Origin: Dendrocalamus latiflorus | Taxonomy: Eukaryota; Streptophyta; Magnoliopsida; Poales; Poaceae | Assembly (NCBI GenBank): GCA_017311315.1 | Contig: CM029654.1 | Span: 22,899,879 to 22,963,878, forward strand | DNA length: 64,000 nucleotides | Direction of reading: 5' to 3' | Part shown: piece after piece, positions 34,871-45,769 of the stretch | How the letters are laid out: each line of letters begins with the position of its first letter | Numbering within the stretch: the stretch's first letter is position 1 | Translations under genes and position numbers: made by a program | Notes under the pieces: model-generated | The model's database searches: none | What the model was told of the DNA's origin: nothing | Seen by the model: the letters and a program-made list of their open reading frames with translations, nothing else

Positions 34871-35109
34871 CCTCGAGGTGGGGGCAGCCTTTAGTGTATC
34901 CTGTACTCCGCGTGCGCGCCGACGCTGGGGCCAGCCTCTGGCACGCTACGTCGGTACTTCTTGGAGCTCTCGGAGTTGGTTTCCATAATACACCCTGCAT
35001 GCACCTCCTGTGATGTGCGAAGGCGAGCCTCTACGCGTTGAGGAGGTGCGCGATTGTTAGCCACGAAGATTCGCGCCGCGCTTGCGTTTTGCTAAACGCA
35101 CGACAGCAT

Positions 35110-35445
35110 TCGCAGCTTATTTATACTCCGTAGAGTGCGCGGGATCGACGTTTACGTCTTATTTATACTCCGGGGAGTATGCGCACGGACGACGTCCGTG
35201 GCATGCGCGGAGTTCGCGTCTTGTTTATACTCCGTAGAGTGCGCAGGGAGAACATTCGCGTCTTATTTATACTCCGTAGAGTGCGTGAGATCGACGTCCA
35301 CGTCTTATTTATACTCCGGGGAGTATGCGCACAGACGACGTCCGTGGCATGCGCGGGGTTCGCGTCTTGTTTATACTCCGTAGAGTGCGCAGAGAGAACA
35401 TCCGCGTCTTATTTATACTCTGTAGAGTGCGTGCAGAGGCGTCCC
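35110..35445. repeat. Irregular 40-45-bp tandem array ('tttatactccg.agagtgcg')
   Basis: About seven units sharing 'ttatttatactccgtagagt', arranged partly as a higher-order pair (35145-35265 is repeated at 35305-35420). Confidence 0.85.
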
Positions 35446-35454
35446 CCCACACGT

Positions 35455-35810
35455 CTTTGTTTATACTCATGCCCGTGTCTTTGACGGAGAGTGCACACGC
35501 GAACGTGCGTCTTCGTTTATACTCATGCCCGTGTCTGTGATGGAGAGTGCACACGCGAACGTGCGTCTTCGTTTATACTCATGCCCGTGTCTTTGACGGA
35601 GAGTGCACACGCGAACGTGCGTCTTCGTTTATACTCATGCCCGTGTCTGTGACGGAGAGTGCACACGCGAACGTGCGTCTTCGTTTATACTCATGCCCGT
35701 GTCTGTGACGGAGAGTGCACACGCGAACGTGCGTCTTCGTTTATACTCATGCCCGTGTCTTTGACGGAGAGTGCACATGCGAACGTGCGTCTTTGGTTTA
35801 TACTGCGGGA
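35455..35810. repeat. 56-bp tandem array in the gypsy element
   Basis: Six nearly identical units start 'tttatactcatgcccgtgtc' at about 35460, 35516, 35572, 35628, 35684 and 35740. The first 9 bp (tttatactc) are shared with the preceding array, so the two arrays probably have a common origin. Confidence 0.92.
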
Positions 35811-38663
35811 GCACGCGCGTAGGCGAAGCCTGCTCGCGTTCTCGCTGCGTATTTTTGCACAGTGGTAATATGTTGGCAACAAACGGAACTTTATTGCATT
35901 CCCGTTTGCGCGGGTAAACGATTACATATGGCGGAGGTACTAACCATTTGTGCTCGGGGCGGCCGGAGCCTCTAGTGGTTGTACTATCGGTAGGGCTTGC
36001 CGAGTGGCCTCCGAATGACGTCGCGGGTCTCTGCGCGGTGGTGCCGATCCTAGGCGTGCTGCCGTTCGCCGCGACGGGGGCATCTGGTGCCGTGCTCGAT
36101 GCGCCGGGCCATGTCCTGGTCGCCCCGAACGGTAATGATTGCCCGCGGCCCCGGGAGCTTCATGCATAGATAGCCGTGATGCGGTACTGCCCCGAAGGAG
36201 TTGAGGATCGGACACCCTAGTATGGCATTGTAAGGATATGGGAGATCGACGACGTCGAATATGGCATCTTCGACCCTTGCATTGTTATCCTGGCCGAAGG
36301 AGACCTGAAGGCATATTTGGCCGAGCGCCCGTAGAGGTTGTCCTCCGAAACCTTGCAACGGGACTCCCGACGGGCTGAGGCGGCTTCGGGGGATCCCCAT
36401 TTGGTCGAAGGCGGCCGCAAACAGAATGTTTGCGGAGCTGCCGCCGTCGACTAGGGCACGTCCCACGTCGCATCCCGCTATTACAACCCGGACGACTAGG
36501 GGGTCCTGGTGAGGAAGCTCCACGCCTTGGGCATCGGCGGGGGTGAACGTGACCTCATGCTGTGCCCAATCCGGCGGTGTCTGCGCAGGGTATGCCGCCA
36601 CGTGGTGTAGCCTCCGTACGTAGGCCTTCCGCTGCCGTGCCGAGGCGAACTCCAACGAGGAGCCTCCAGAGATGACATTGATAACCCTGCGGTGGGTGCC
36701 CTCCGGAGCCTGTAGCTGCAGAAAGCCCTGCTGAGGCTGCTGCACATGGGCCTGGATCCGTAGAGGGCCCTCGTGGGGCTGCGTCCCTTGTGCTTGGATG
36801 TGCACGGAGGCCTCGTATGGGTGCTGTACGTGGGCCACCACGGGCGGGCGTGCTTCCAGGTTCCTTTCCCTGGTGACGCTCTCGCGGAGCGCCGCGATAG
36901 AGGCGCATGTGCGCGTGTCGTGGTTGCCGCGACCATGGACTGCGCACCACCGCCCCTGGTGCTGGTCGTCGTAATCTCCTCGGCCTCTATCGTCGCGGCC
37001 CCGGCCACGGCCGCGTCCCCGGCCTCGGCGCCCCGACCGCCCCGACCTGCGGGAGCGCTTTCGTCGGAACCGCCTTCGATGTCGAGGACGTACCGGCCTC
37101 ACCGCGACTTCTGCTGGCCACGCTTGGGCCTATCGGACGGCTCCTTGTGCGAAGCGTCCTTGCGCTCGGGCGCGTCCTTGGGCGACTCGTGCTTCCGTTT
37201 TCCCTTCGACGAACCGTCCTTCGGCGGATCTTCGGCTTTTGCCGAGGCACCGGCCTGGTTGGTGTCGGAGTCGTCGCATTGCCTTCGCCGTGCGTCCTCT
37301 TCCGCCCTGGCATATTCTTCCATTTTGTCAAAGAGCTTCGTCACTGTCTTGATTGGCTTCCGTGCGTTGTACTCGGCCATCGGGCCCGGGCGAAGGCCCT
37401 GTATGGCTGCGTTGACAACGGTGGTTTCATTAACGTCTTTGACCTGACAACGTATCTTCGCGAAGCGTTTGAAGTAGTCCCGGAGCTTCTCCGAAGGTTT
37501 TTGCTTCAGTGCGAAGAGCTGGTCCGCGTCGACCCGCTCGACATAATTTCCTTGAAAGTTGTTGTGAAGGCGGTCGCGGATCTGCTCCCACGCGTAGATG
37601 GAGTTCGGCTCTATGGTAAAAAACCAAGAGAGCGCCACTCCTTGCAATGCGAGGGGGAGTCCTTTCGCCTTTGTGGTGTCATCTCCGCCCGCGGCCTCGA
37701 TCGCGGTTTCGTACACGCGCACGAACTCGTGGGGGTCCGTGTCGCCTTTGTAGGGCTCGATGACACTGGGGAATTTGAAGTCTTCGGGCCACACCGCTTA
37801 CTGTAGTCCTGCCGAAAGCGGGGACTCTGGATCGACGCGCCGCAGCGGGACGCGGCTGGATGTGGGGGCGTCGCGGCTGTCCGCCCTTTCCGGCGTGGGC
37901 TCTGGCGCGACCACTGGCGCGGCCTGTTGGCTCCGAGCCTCTTGTATGTCTCGGACAGCCCCGCGAAGATCCCCTAGCTCCTGCTGGAACGCTTTGAGGG
38001 CCGCCAGCAGGGCGCTTTCCACCGCCTGTGCGGGCGGGGCTGCCGGCACGCCCAACGGACGGGTCGGCGCGGGCACGACCGCGTCGCGAGCTCCCGAGCT
38101 GCCGGTCGCTCCGTTGTGGCTACCTCTAGGGATGGCAATCGGGCACGACGGGTACGGGTAGTACTTGCCCATACCCGTACTCGCGACCCTGATTTACGCC
38201 CGCGGGCATACCCACGAAGGACCACGGGTAAAAAACCTCGCCCATACCCGTCACCCGCGGGTACCCGTCGCCCACGGGCATACCCGTTTACCCGCGAAAT
38301 ACATCACCAATGAAATACCCGGCTCAGTGATTTTGCAAAGCTCAAAACAAAAACTACACACCATTTCAGGAGTCACTAATTATTTGTCCAGAACATCGAA
38401 CAGCAGCAACAGAAGCCATCCATCCATACATAATCAACTAAGCTACCATTTTAGTGAAAGCAGTATATGCATCATGGCCTCATGGCAAACTTTTCTCATA
38501 CAGATTGCTCAGGACATTGAGGATTTGAGAAATGGCTGCAATAGTGATGGTAAACCATGCTGGAAGAAGTATAACGTGAACCAACAACAGGTATGAAGAC
38601 TTCATCCAGGGAAGTTCTCAAACAAAATTGGCAAGAAATGCCACCTGCATTGCATATAGAACC

Positions 38664-38755
38664 TTTTGAATCGCACCAATTTCTTTCTCAAGAAGGTCCT
38701 CTTGTGCAGCTAGTGTTCGAGTGGCTTCAGAATTCTTTTGGGCTAATGTTGCTGC
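38664..38755 (-). pseudogene. Exon-like captured fragment inside hAT-C
   Basis: A good acceptor (gttttcattttgcag|gc) opens a frame reading AATLAQKNSEATRTLAAQED and then LLEKEIGAIQK, followed by a GT. It is Glu/Gln/Lys-rich and probably helical. It looks like one exon of a host gene carried by the element. The source is unknown. Confidence 0.45.
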
Positions 38756-38869
38756 CTGCAAAATGAAAACATCTAAGTAGCTAAGCTCAATGGAAGCAAT
38801 GGTAACAAAGATCACACTAGCATGTCACAAAATGTTCAAGATCAACCGAAAATGTTCAAGATCACAAAA

Positions 38870-39250
38870 TGGAAGCAATGGCGGCGGCTGGATCTCGACC
38901 AACGGCTAGATCTGGATCTGAGTGGGGGCGGCGGCTGGACCTCGACCGGTGGCTGGATCTGGGTGGGGGCGGCGGATGGGGGCGGCGGATGGACCTCGAC
39001 CGGCGGATGGGGCTGGATCTGGGTGGGGGCGGCGGCGGGGGCGTGGGGCGGCGGCTGGATCTCGGGAGTCGGCAAGGAAGGATCGAAGGAGAAGACGAGG
39101 GCGAGTCTGGTGGACCGAAGGAGGAGACGGGGGCGCGGGGCGGCGGCGGGATCTCGGGAGTCGGCGAGGAAGGATCGAAGGAGGAGACGAGGGCGAGTCT
39201 GGTGGACCGAAGGAGGAGATGGGGGCGCGGGGCGGCGGCCGAGTGAGTTG
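38870..39250 (+). repeat. GC-rich repetitive stretch in hAT-C
   Basis: Irregular repeats of 'ggcggcggctggatctcg' and 'gaaggaggagac', open in several frames. No protein family recognised. Confidence 0.7.
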
Positions 39251-39879
39251 AGTGGAGCCAAGGCCGACTGGGTATTTTCGGGGCTGGAGCGTGTGGTTAG
39301 GGTTTTCAGATTTTTGTAACTTTTGTTATATGGCATGGCGGGTAAACGGGTGAAACGGGTACGGGTATGCTCTACCCGTACCCGTGCCCGTTTACTCGAC
39401 GGGCAGAGAATTTTCCCCATTTTCATACCTGTGGGCAAAAAATGCATCCCATACCCGGCTCCATTAGGGTATTTACCCACGGGTACACGGGTAAACGGGT
39501 ACAATTGCCATCCCTAGCTACCTCGGACTGCCTGGTCCGCGCTACCCGCGAGGGTTGCGGCGAGGGCGGCGAGGTTGGCTGCTGTCGCGTCGGCGGGGTC
39601 GGTCGTCGCCACGCCAGCGTCGACGTCTTCGATCATGGGTTTGATCGTCGCAGTGCCGGTGACGGGGTTGGTCGTCGCAGCGTGAGCGGCGACGTCCTGG
39701 ACCACCACGCCTGCGTCGTCACCCGCGCCCGCAACAGCCGATGCCGAAGCCCTGGTACTCATGCGACGCTCCGACCCGCCCGCCTTCTTTCTCTTCGCCG
39801 CCGTTGACGATGCTTTTTTCGGTGCCATCCTTCTTCAGATTTCAGGCTTGCTCCTGTCCTCCCCACGGACGGCGCCAAC

Positions 39880-40109
39880 TGTTGTGGTTACAGACCAAAC
39901 AGAGAGAGATGGTAGTGGAGAGTGAGAGAGATGAGTAATGGCCTGGGTCCTCCCCGTGGCCTGTGTCACATGAGGAGTGCTTTTACAATTATACCCTTAC
40001 ATCTGATCATCCCCTTCAGGGGCACTTATGTCATTACACATGGCCTATTCTGGGCCTTATAACCTCCTACCAGGCCTGCTGGGTTTAGGTGGAGGCCACC
40101 CCTATAACA
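39880..40109 (-). repeat. 5' LTR of the gypsy element
   Basis: Begins (minus strand) TGTTATAGGGGTGGCC and ends GTAACCACAACA, next to the primer binding site at 39879-39863. Confidence 0.93.
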
Positions 40110-40114
40110 GGAGT

Positions 40115-40539
40115 CATTATTGAAGTTGTTTTGAACGAAGTGATTTTTTAACATGAATATCTCTTACTCCCTTATCTCTCCCGCAACCAATATTTTGAAC
40201 AGAGCCATAAAACTTCTTCAATATATACAAGCATGTCATGTGCTGCTCTTTTGAACAGGGCCTATAAACTTCACTTTAGTATATACATGTGGTGGTGCTC
40301 CAACTAGTTTTTGGCTTAAATTTCTAGTTTTTGGTTGAAATTACACTGTAACAGCTGTTAGCTTTTTTGAGAAAAAAAGAAAAAACCGTTATATCGTTAT
40401 GAACAATACAAAGAAATAAGAAAAAAAATCTAAAAACTAGAAAAATTAAAATTAGAAATCGATATATTCTAAATTACTTTTAATTTAAATAAGCTGGAAG
40501 CAAAAAAGAACAAAAAGAAAAGAAGAAACTAACCGTTTG
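40115..40539 (-). mobile_element. Flank with a MITE family C copy (about 40300-40510)
   Basis: The segment 'gaaattacactgtaac...gaacaatacaaa' is a diverged, minus-oriented copy of the family seen at 1015. The rest is A/T-rich with no gene. Confidence 0.45.
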
Positions 40540-40799
40540 GAGCCGGGCACAAGCATGTCATGTGCTGCTCCCTGCTTGCAACACAACGGCTTCGTCTCCA
40601 AATTCGGTCACCCCATCTACACCCATTACTGCCGTCTCTCTCCAACTCCCGTCTCTCTCCCGTCGAGGGCGGCGCCGGGGAGGCAAGCGAGGGCTCTCAC
40701 ATCTCCTCAGCATCCTCCCGACGGCGAGCGAGGGTGACTTGACCCGGGAGGCGAGCGAGTAGGGCCGCCACTGGAGGCTAGCCGGCGGCGGCAGCGACG

Positions 40800-41100
40800 G
40801 GCTTCGTCCCGGATCCCTGCCTGGGCTCCTGCATCTCACTTCCCTCCCGGGCTTCACCTTGGGCGTGTCATCGCCCCCCCAAAACTGAAGGTATGGCCCA
40901 GATAACCAGGTTGTGTAGTTGGATCTGTAATGGATGTTGGTAGATCTGGCTGTTGCGCATGAACATTGCTGTTCATGGTTGTTCCCCATTGCTATTCATG
41001 AACATTGCTCTGTGTTAGATGTTGGTAGATCTGTGGTAGTTCGGTCATTCCCCATTCGTACTTGCTGTGAAGCCCCCTCTCTGTGTTGCTTTCAGTTAGT
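40800..41100 (+). other. Possible upstream non-coding exon region of copy 1
   Basis: A GC-rich leader-like sequence with a candidate donor 'aaactgaag|gtatgg' near 40890. It is shared with 54150-54420 in copy 2, so it predates the duplication. Whether it belongs to the SHOU4-like gene is unknown. Frames at 40558-40989 are not convincing. Confidence 0.3.
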
Positions 41101-41719
41101 GGATGCTTGTCAGTTATACATGTTCTTATTGTCATACATCATGTAAATCAGTCAGTACATTATTTACACACACCGGGTGCATGAGAGCATCACTGCCTAG
41201 CTAGCTGCCTCTCACCAAGTACACAGCTTTCATGATTCGGATCACCACCGGAGTCAGGCGGGATGAGATTGTTGTGATCGTTTTATCCTCCAAATCAAGA
41301 AGCCAAAGACAAATCTAAAGAGAGATTGTTGCTCTGCTTTCTTAGCACTCAAGATTGTTCTGTCTTTCTTTCTTCGTTGGGAATGTATGCAAAAAAAAAT
41401 AAAAAATTGTGCAACGTATATGCCTTTGTGTTATATGTGCTGTTGGTTGGGGCTAGTAAGTTGATGCCAAATTAGGTGGCACCAACCAAAGGCATGAGAG
41501 AGTGTGCTGTTGATGGCCCCACACCTAAAACCATGTGAGCTTGAGAACTTTGACCAAATGGCAGTTTGGAACTTCCCTCCATTTACATCTTAAATTTTCG
41601 AATGTCCATGACATATGTAGCCAAGGTCATGGGTGCATCATGCACACTGAGTCATCAATAATGCGTGCTACTAGAATTTTGCTCATATGGTATGGGCTAT
41701 ATTGAGTGGTCTTACATCG

Positions 41720-41831
41720 AGTGTAAGGGTGGAGCAGGGGTTCGGGGGTTTTCTCGGTCTGCGTGAGAAGACCTTCTTCTTAAAGCAATGCCCGGGGGGA
41801 TTCTTCCCCCCGCAGGTCGAGTTTTTTTTTT
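41720..41831 (+). mobile_element. 5'-truncated SINE, same family
   Basis: Contains only the last third: 'ggggttcgggggttttctcg', 'gtgagaagaccttcttctta' and 'ccccccgcaggtcgag', followed by about ten T. The tRNA head is missing. A TSD is not clear. Confidence 0.7.
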
Positions 41832-43328
41832 ATATTTAACAAACGAAATGAGAACATGAGCTTGAGAATTTTGAGATTTGTTGTTTTAATAAGTATAAAT
41901 GATATATGTTGAACTTAGAACGATTTTGAATGGTTTTATGTAAACTCAAGGTAAGATGATATTAGTTTCTTGTCATTATAGGTAGTAATGTATAACATGG
42001 TAGCGTGTTGAACGCACCAATCATGTGCTAGCTGTCGAGTGCCAATAATACACTGCAATTGTTACGTAAAAACGACGCTCATAAGCAATGTGATATGAAT
42101 GTTTTAGCAACAAATATAACGTAAGCAAGAGCTACCACTATATGTGCAGCGGATGTATATACACGCATGCAACATACTGTGCCATTGTAGGTAATAATGT
42201 TACCAATGTATAACAACCTTTCGCTTTTCTGCTGGGAGAATGTTTCTTTTCCTTTGTTTTCTTCGAGAGTGTTGCCGTAGACAATTAGGCTTTTTTCTTC
42301 TAAGTAGTTTTAGAAAGCTGGATCTAGTGTTAGTTTACGCAAACTTTGCAGGGATTTTGAGTTCTTGGTCTGTGAGAGATTTGCCTGGATCTGGCACTAG
42401 TTTCTGGATCTGCAGTGGTGGCATTGCTATGTGTTGCCTTCCATGGTAGAACTAAAGCTTTCTCAGTCTACTGAGTAGAATGTGTGCCACTTTATTCTTC
42501 GATTTAATCTCCAGGTTATAGGTTATACTTATACATGCATGGTAGAGTTAATTCATGGAGAAATCAATATTTGGAGGAGTAAAATTTTGATTGCCATTCC
42601 ATTGCCAGCTTTACCTGCCCATTGAAAATATATGTCCTAGAATTGTGCCATTGTTTGAAGGAATATTTTGAATTAACAATGAAGTCTTTGATGCTCATGT
42701 ACTTCTATGTAAAGAAAAGCTTTAGTTCCAAGTTTTGCTCTTTGTTGTTAGAACATGATGCTTGCATGGTGTAAACATGGCAACGCCCTTGAAAGGACTC
42801 GGCGAATTTACTTTTGCTACTTTTGGTAGGATTTATTACATAATTAATGGCACTATGTTTTGGAAGTATTTGCGTTGGTCCAGCTTTATGTTAGCTGTGT
42901 TACTGCTAGACTCTGGCTGTTAACTAGTATATATTCCTCTAAAGGAGGGAGTGTTAGACCATCAGCCAATTGCCACCTCGAACTTGTTGAGCCATTGTGA
43001 TCTTTTGGAACTTGGTAGAATTCTGGGAGAAGGTTCTTCATCTAAAGATCTCTTCCAAGTCTCTCTTTAGTAATCCTTATGTGCATGGTGATACTTTTTT
43101 TAGTGTTTCCCTTGTTCACACAGTTTGTTTCAAAATTATCATTATCGTAAGCCCAAACTGATGTGAGTTACATTTGTTTGATGTACTTTTTTCAGGTGCT
43201 GATGCAAGGTGTTGGTTTTATCTGAGAATGTCGGTGGCATGCTCAAAAGCTCGGTAGTCTCACTTGAATACGCAATACGACTACTTGGTCTTACTCTGAG
43301 GTTATAGTTGAATCTGTTGGTTCAGAAC
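41832..43328 (+). other. Leader region and 5' UTR intron of the SHOU4-like gene, copy 1
   Basis: No protein gene. From 42300 it parallels 62400-63533 of copy 2. A good acceptor 'tttttcag|gtgctg' at 43195 places the last 5' UTR exon at about 43196-43328. The matching first exon seen in copy 2 (near 61700-61948) has no counterpart here. Confidence 0.5.
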
Positions 43329-45769
43329 ATGGGTTCGCGGTTTCCATCCCACCAGCTAAGCAGTGGGCTCTATGTCTCAGGCCGACCTGAGCAACCTAAG
43401 GAGAAGGGACCGGTCATGTGCTCCACAGCTATGCCATACACTGGTGGGGACATCAAGAAATCCGGAGAGCTCGGGAAGATGTTTGATCTCCATGTTGAGA
43501 AGTCACGGAAATCTGGTCCTTTGGGCAATCAACCTTCAAGGAATACTTCATTTGGTGGTGCTGCTTCCAACTCTGGACCAGTTTCTAACACCGTTGGCCG
43601 GTCAAACTACTCTGGTTCTATTTCATCAGCAGTTCCTGGCGCTGGAGGTTCGGCAAGGGCAAAATCTAATTCTGGACCGCTCAATAAGCATGGAGAGCCA
43701 ACAAAGAAATCATCTGGTCCCCAGTCAGGAGGCGTGACCCCAATGGCTCGTCAGAACTCTGGCCCTCTACCTCCTATTCTTCCTACAACTGGGCTGATCA
43801 CATCAGGGCCTATCTCCTCTGGACCGCTGAATTCATCTGGTGCTCCGCGTAAAGTATCAGGCCATCTTGACTCTACTGTATCAAATATGAATATGCGTGC
43901 CACCTCTTTTGCTCACAACCAGGCTGTTACAAATCTCAATGAGGAAGATGGTTACTCGATAAAGGGCAGCTTACCAAAGCCAATACTCTGGGCGGTCATT
44001 CTGCTCTTTGTGATGGGGTTCATAGCCGGTGGCTTCATTCTTGGTGCTGTTCATAATCCGATTTTGCTGGTAGTTGTCGTGGTGATATTTGGTTCTGTTG
44101 CTGCACTCTTGGTTTGGAACATTTGCTGGGGAACAAGAGGTGTGACTGGGTTTGTCAGTCACTATCCTGATGTTGATCTTAGAACCGCAAAAGATGGAGA
44201 GTATGTGAAGGTTACTGGGGTATGTGAAATACTGGTCACTTTGTCGGAGTTATTCAATGATTCTGCCTTTCCATCCTTTAATTTTTTGCATTTAGTTTCT
44301 CCCTTTTGACCATGTCCTATATTTGCTTGCTTGTGCTAGAATTAATTCTCAAATTACATTCTTTCTTGGTGGCCTTGCACACACACATGAAATGAATTCT
44401 TTATAATCTGACTAGTCCTGCTACCATTGTATGTCTTGCCAGTTCTGTTACAGCGTGTTCCTGAACTGCTGTGTTAACTCACAGTATAGTAATTGCACCA
44501 ACTGTTTCATTTTTGAAGGAAATCATACATTACTTCCACAAAATACTTTAAATGCGCCCCCCCCCCCCCCCCCTCCCTCCCCACAAAAAAAATTTACATG
44601 CAGATAAAAAGCTCCTCCACTCCTATAGTTTTTGTGAGTATTATGGGCAGATAACATTATGTAATACACATAAGACCAACATGATGTTTTCCTTGTACAA
44701 GGACTTCGAACATATTGTATTCTGGTAATCTAATAATTTCTCCGTAAATGATTTATTCCTTTTGTAGTTAGCTTATGGTTAATACGCTTGTAGTTAGCTT
44801 ATGGTTAATACGGCCTTAAGCAGTAGAACTTCTTTTATTATCAGTAATAGCCTGTCCTCATTTAGCATATTGAACTTCACAGGTAGTTACCTGTGGAAAT
44901 TTCCCCCTCGAGTCCTCATTCCAAAGGGTTCCAAGATGTGTGTACACTTCGACCTGCTTGTATGAGTATAGGGGTTGGGACTCAAAAGCTGCTAACACTC
45001 AGCATCGCCGATTTACCTGGGGACTACGGTTAATGGAGGTGAGTTTCTTTTCAGCTGGAAAATTTGATCTTCATTGAAGATGTGAAAGATCACGATGAGC
45101 TAGCGTTCTACAATTATTACATACTATAAATGTCCACAATTATGAGATACTATATGGATTTCATTAAAGAATCCCAACAATTGCTACTCTGTCATGACGA
45201 TCCTGTCTCTTACATTCTCCTTTTCCTTGCAACAATGGCAGCGACATGCAGTCGACTTCTACATCTCTGATTTCCAATCTGGGCTGCGGGCATTGGTCAA
45301 AACAGGATATGGTGCACGGGTAACCCCATACGTTGATGAATCTGTTCTAATTGACATAAACTCAGAAAACAAGGACATGTCTCCTGAATTTCTGAGATGG
45401 CTGCGGGAAAGGAATCTCTCAAGTGATGATCGGATAATGCGCCTAAAAGAAGGGTACTCTTATTTCTTTGTTCTGTTTTTGCATCTGGAATGCATGAATG
45501 AAATCATTTCCATTGCAGTCACAGCCTGTTAAATGATAGCTATCCATTTCATTTGGGATGTCCGTGTTCATTGCAGATACATCAAGGAGGGCAGCACTGT
45601 GAGTGTTATGGGGCTTGTTCAAAGGAACGATAATGTGCTGATGATTGTTTCTCCATCTGAACCCTTCTCCACTGGCTGCCAGTGGGCCAAGTGCATCCTT
45701 CCAACTAGCCTTGATGGACTAGTCTTGAGATGTGAAGATACTTCAAACGTCGATGTAATACCAGTTTAG
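43329..45769 (+). CDS. SHOU4-like two-TM membrane protein (At1g16860/At1g78880 family), intact
   Basis: Exons are 43329-44219, 44883-45038, 45242-45453 and 45577-45769, all with GT-AG borders (ggg|gtatgt, cacag|gta, gag|gtgagt, ggcag|cga, gg|gtactc, ttgcag|a). They sum to 484 codons, 483 aa. Residues 1-215 are disordered with many SGP motifs. Transmembrane helices lie at about 218-240 and 244-266. The conserved C-terminal domain has VTCGNFPLESSFQRVPRCVY, HAVDFYISDFQSGLRALVKT and NVDVIPV at the end. Arabidopsis SHOU4 and SHOU4L restrict exocytosis of cellulose synthase complexes, so a cell-wall role is likely by homology. The ATG at 43329 is chosen because the family starts MGSRFPSHQL; the upstream in-frame codons lack an ATG. 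Confidence 0.93.
44556..44582 (+). repeat. Poly(C) run in intron 1 of the SHOU4-like gene
   Basis: About 17 consecutive C followed by 'tccctcccc'. Its length may be a sequencing estimate. Confidence 0.8.

Larger units (their letters stand above)
38127..39516. mobile_element. Non-autonomous hAT (hAT-C), 1390 bp, 8-bp TSD, nested in gag
   Basis: The ends are TAGGGATGGCAAT and its inverse ATTGCCATCCCTA. The 8-bp repeat GCTACCTC is exact at 38119-38126 and 39517-39524. Subterminal DNA is full of 'gggtacccgt/acgggtat' words in both orientations. It encodes no transposase. The interior holds an exon-like sequence (minus, about 38755-38664) and a Gly-codon-rich repetitive stretch (38880-39245). Confidence 0.92.
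36050..39828 (-). pseudogene. Gypsy gag-protease, interrupted by a hAT insertion, one stop and one frameshift
   Basis: The start is at 39828 (MAPKKASSTAAKRKK). The frame is broken by the hAT at 38127-39516 and resumes at about 38118 (HNGATGSSGARDAV). It meets an in-frame TAA at 37800-37798, then runs through the retrotransposon gag domain (WPEDFKFPSVIEPYKGDTDP, LRDYFKRFAKIRC) to a stop at 37101-37099. A -1 shift continues into an Arg/Gly-rich part, a zinc-knuckle-like CAVHGRGNHDTRTC and an aspartic protease with LVDGGSSANILF, ending at 36050. Pol is absent. Without the breaks this would be a gag-protease polyprotein forming the particle that packages element RNA. Confidence 0.85.
27848..40109 (-). 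mobile_element. Ty3/gypsy-type LTR element lacking pol, 12.26 kb, 5-bp TSD
   Basis: The two LTRs (27848-28091 and 39880-40109) are direct repeats with TG...CA ends, flanked by the 5-bp repeat GGAGT (27843-27847 and 40110-40114). Coding direction is minus, so the right LTR is the 5' one. It is followed at 39879-39863 by 'gttggcgccgtccgtgg', a tRNA primer-site type common in grass gypsy elements. Gag and protease occupy 39828-36050. No reverse transcriptase or integrase follows. The rest holds four tandem arrays and a decayed antisense gene. A 1390-bp hAT interrupts gag. The LTRs differ by about 14 bp of indel ('atatatacgtac' region) and several substitutions, so the insertion is not very recent. 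It depends on pol from another element. Confidence 0.9.

Noticed and set aside
29345..35810. CRISPR-like arrays of direct repeats
   Set aside because: Units are contiguous, with no unique spacers, and lie in a eukaryotic LTR element.
43308..43328. Upstream extension of the SHOU4-like protein to 43308
   Set aside because: It would need a TTG start. The conserved family N-terminus begins at the ATG at 43329.
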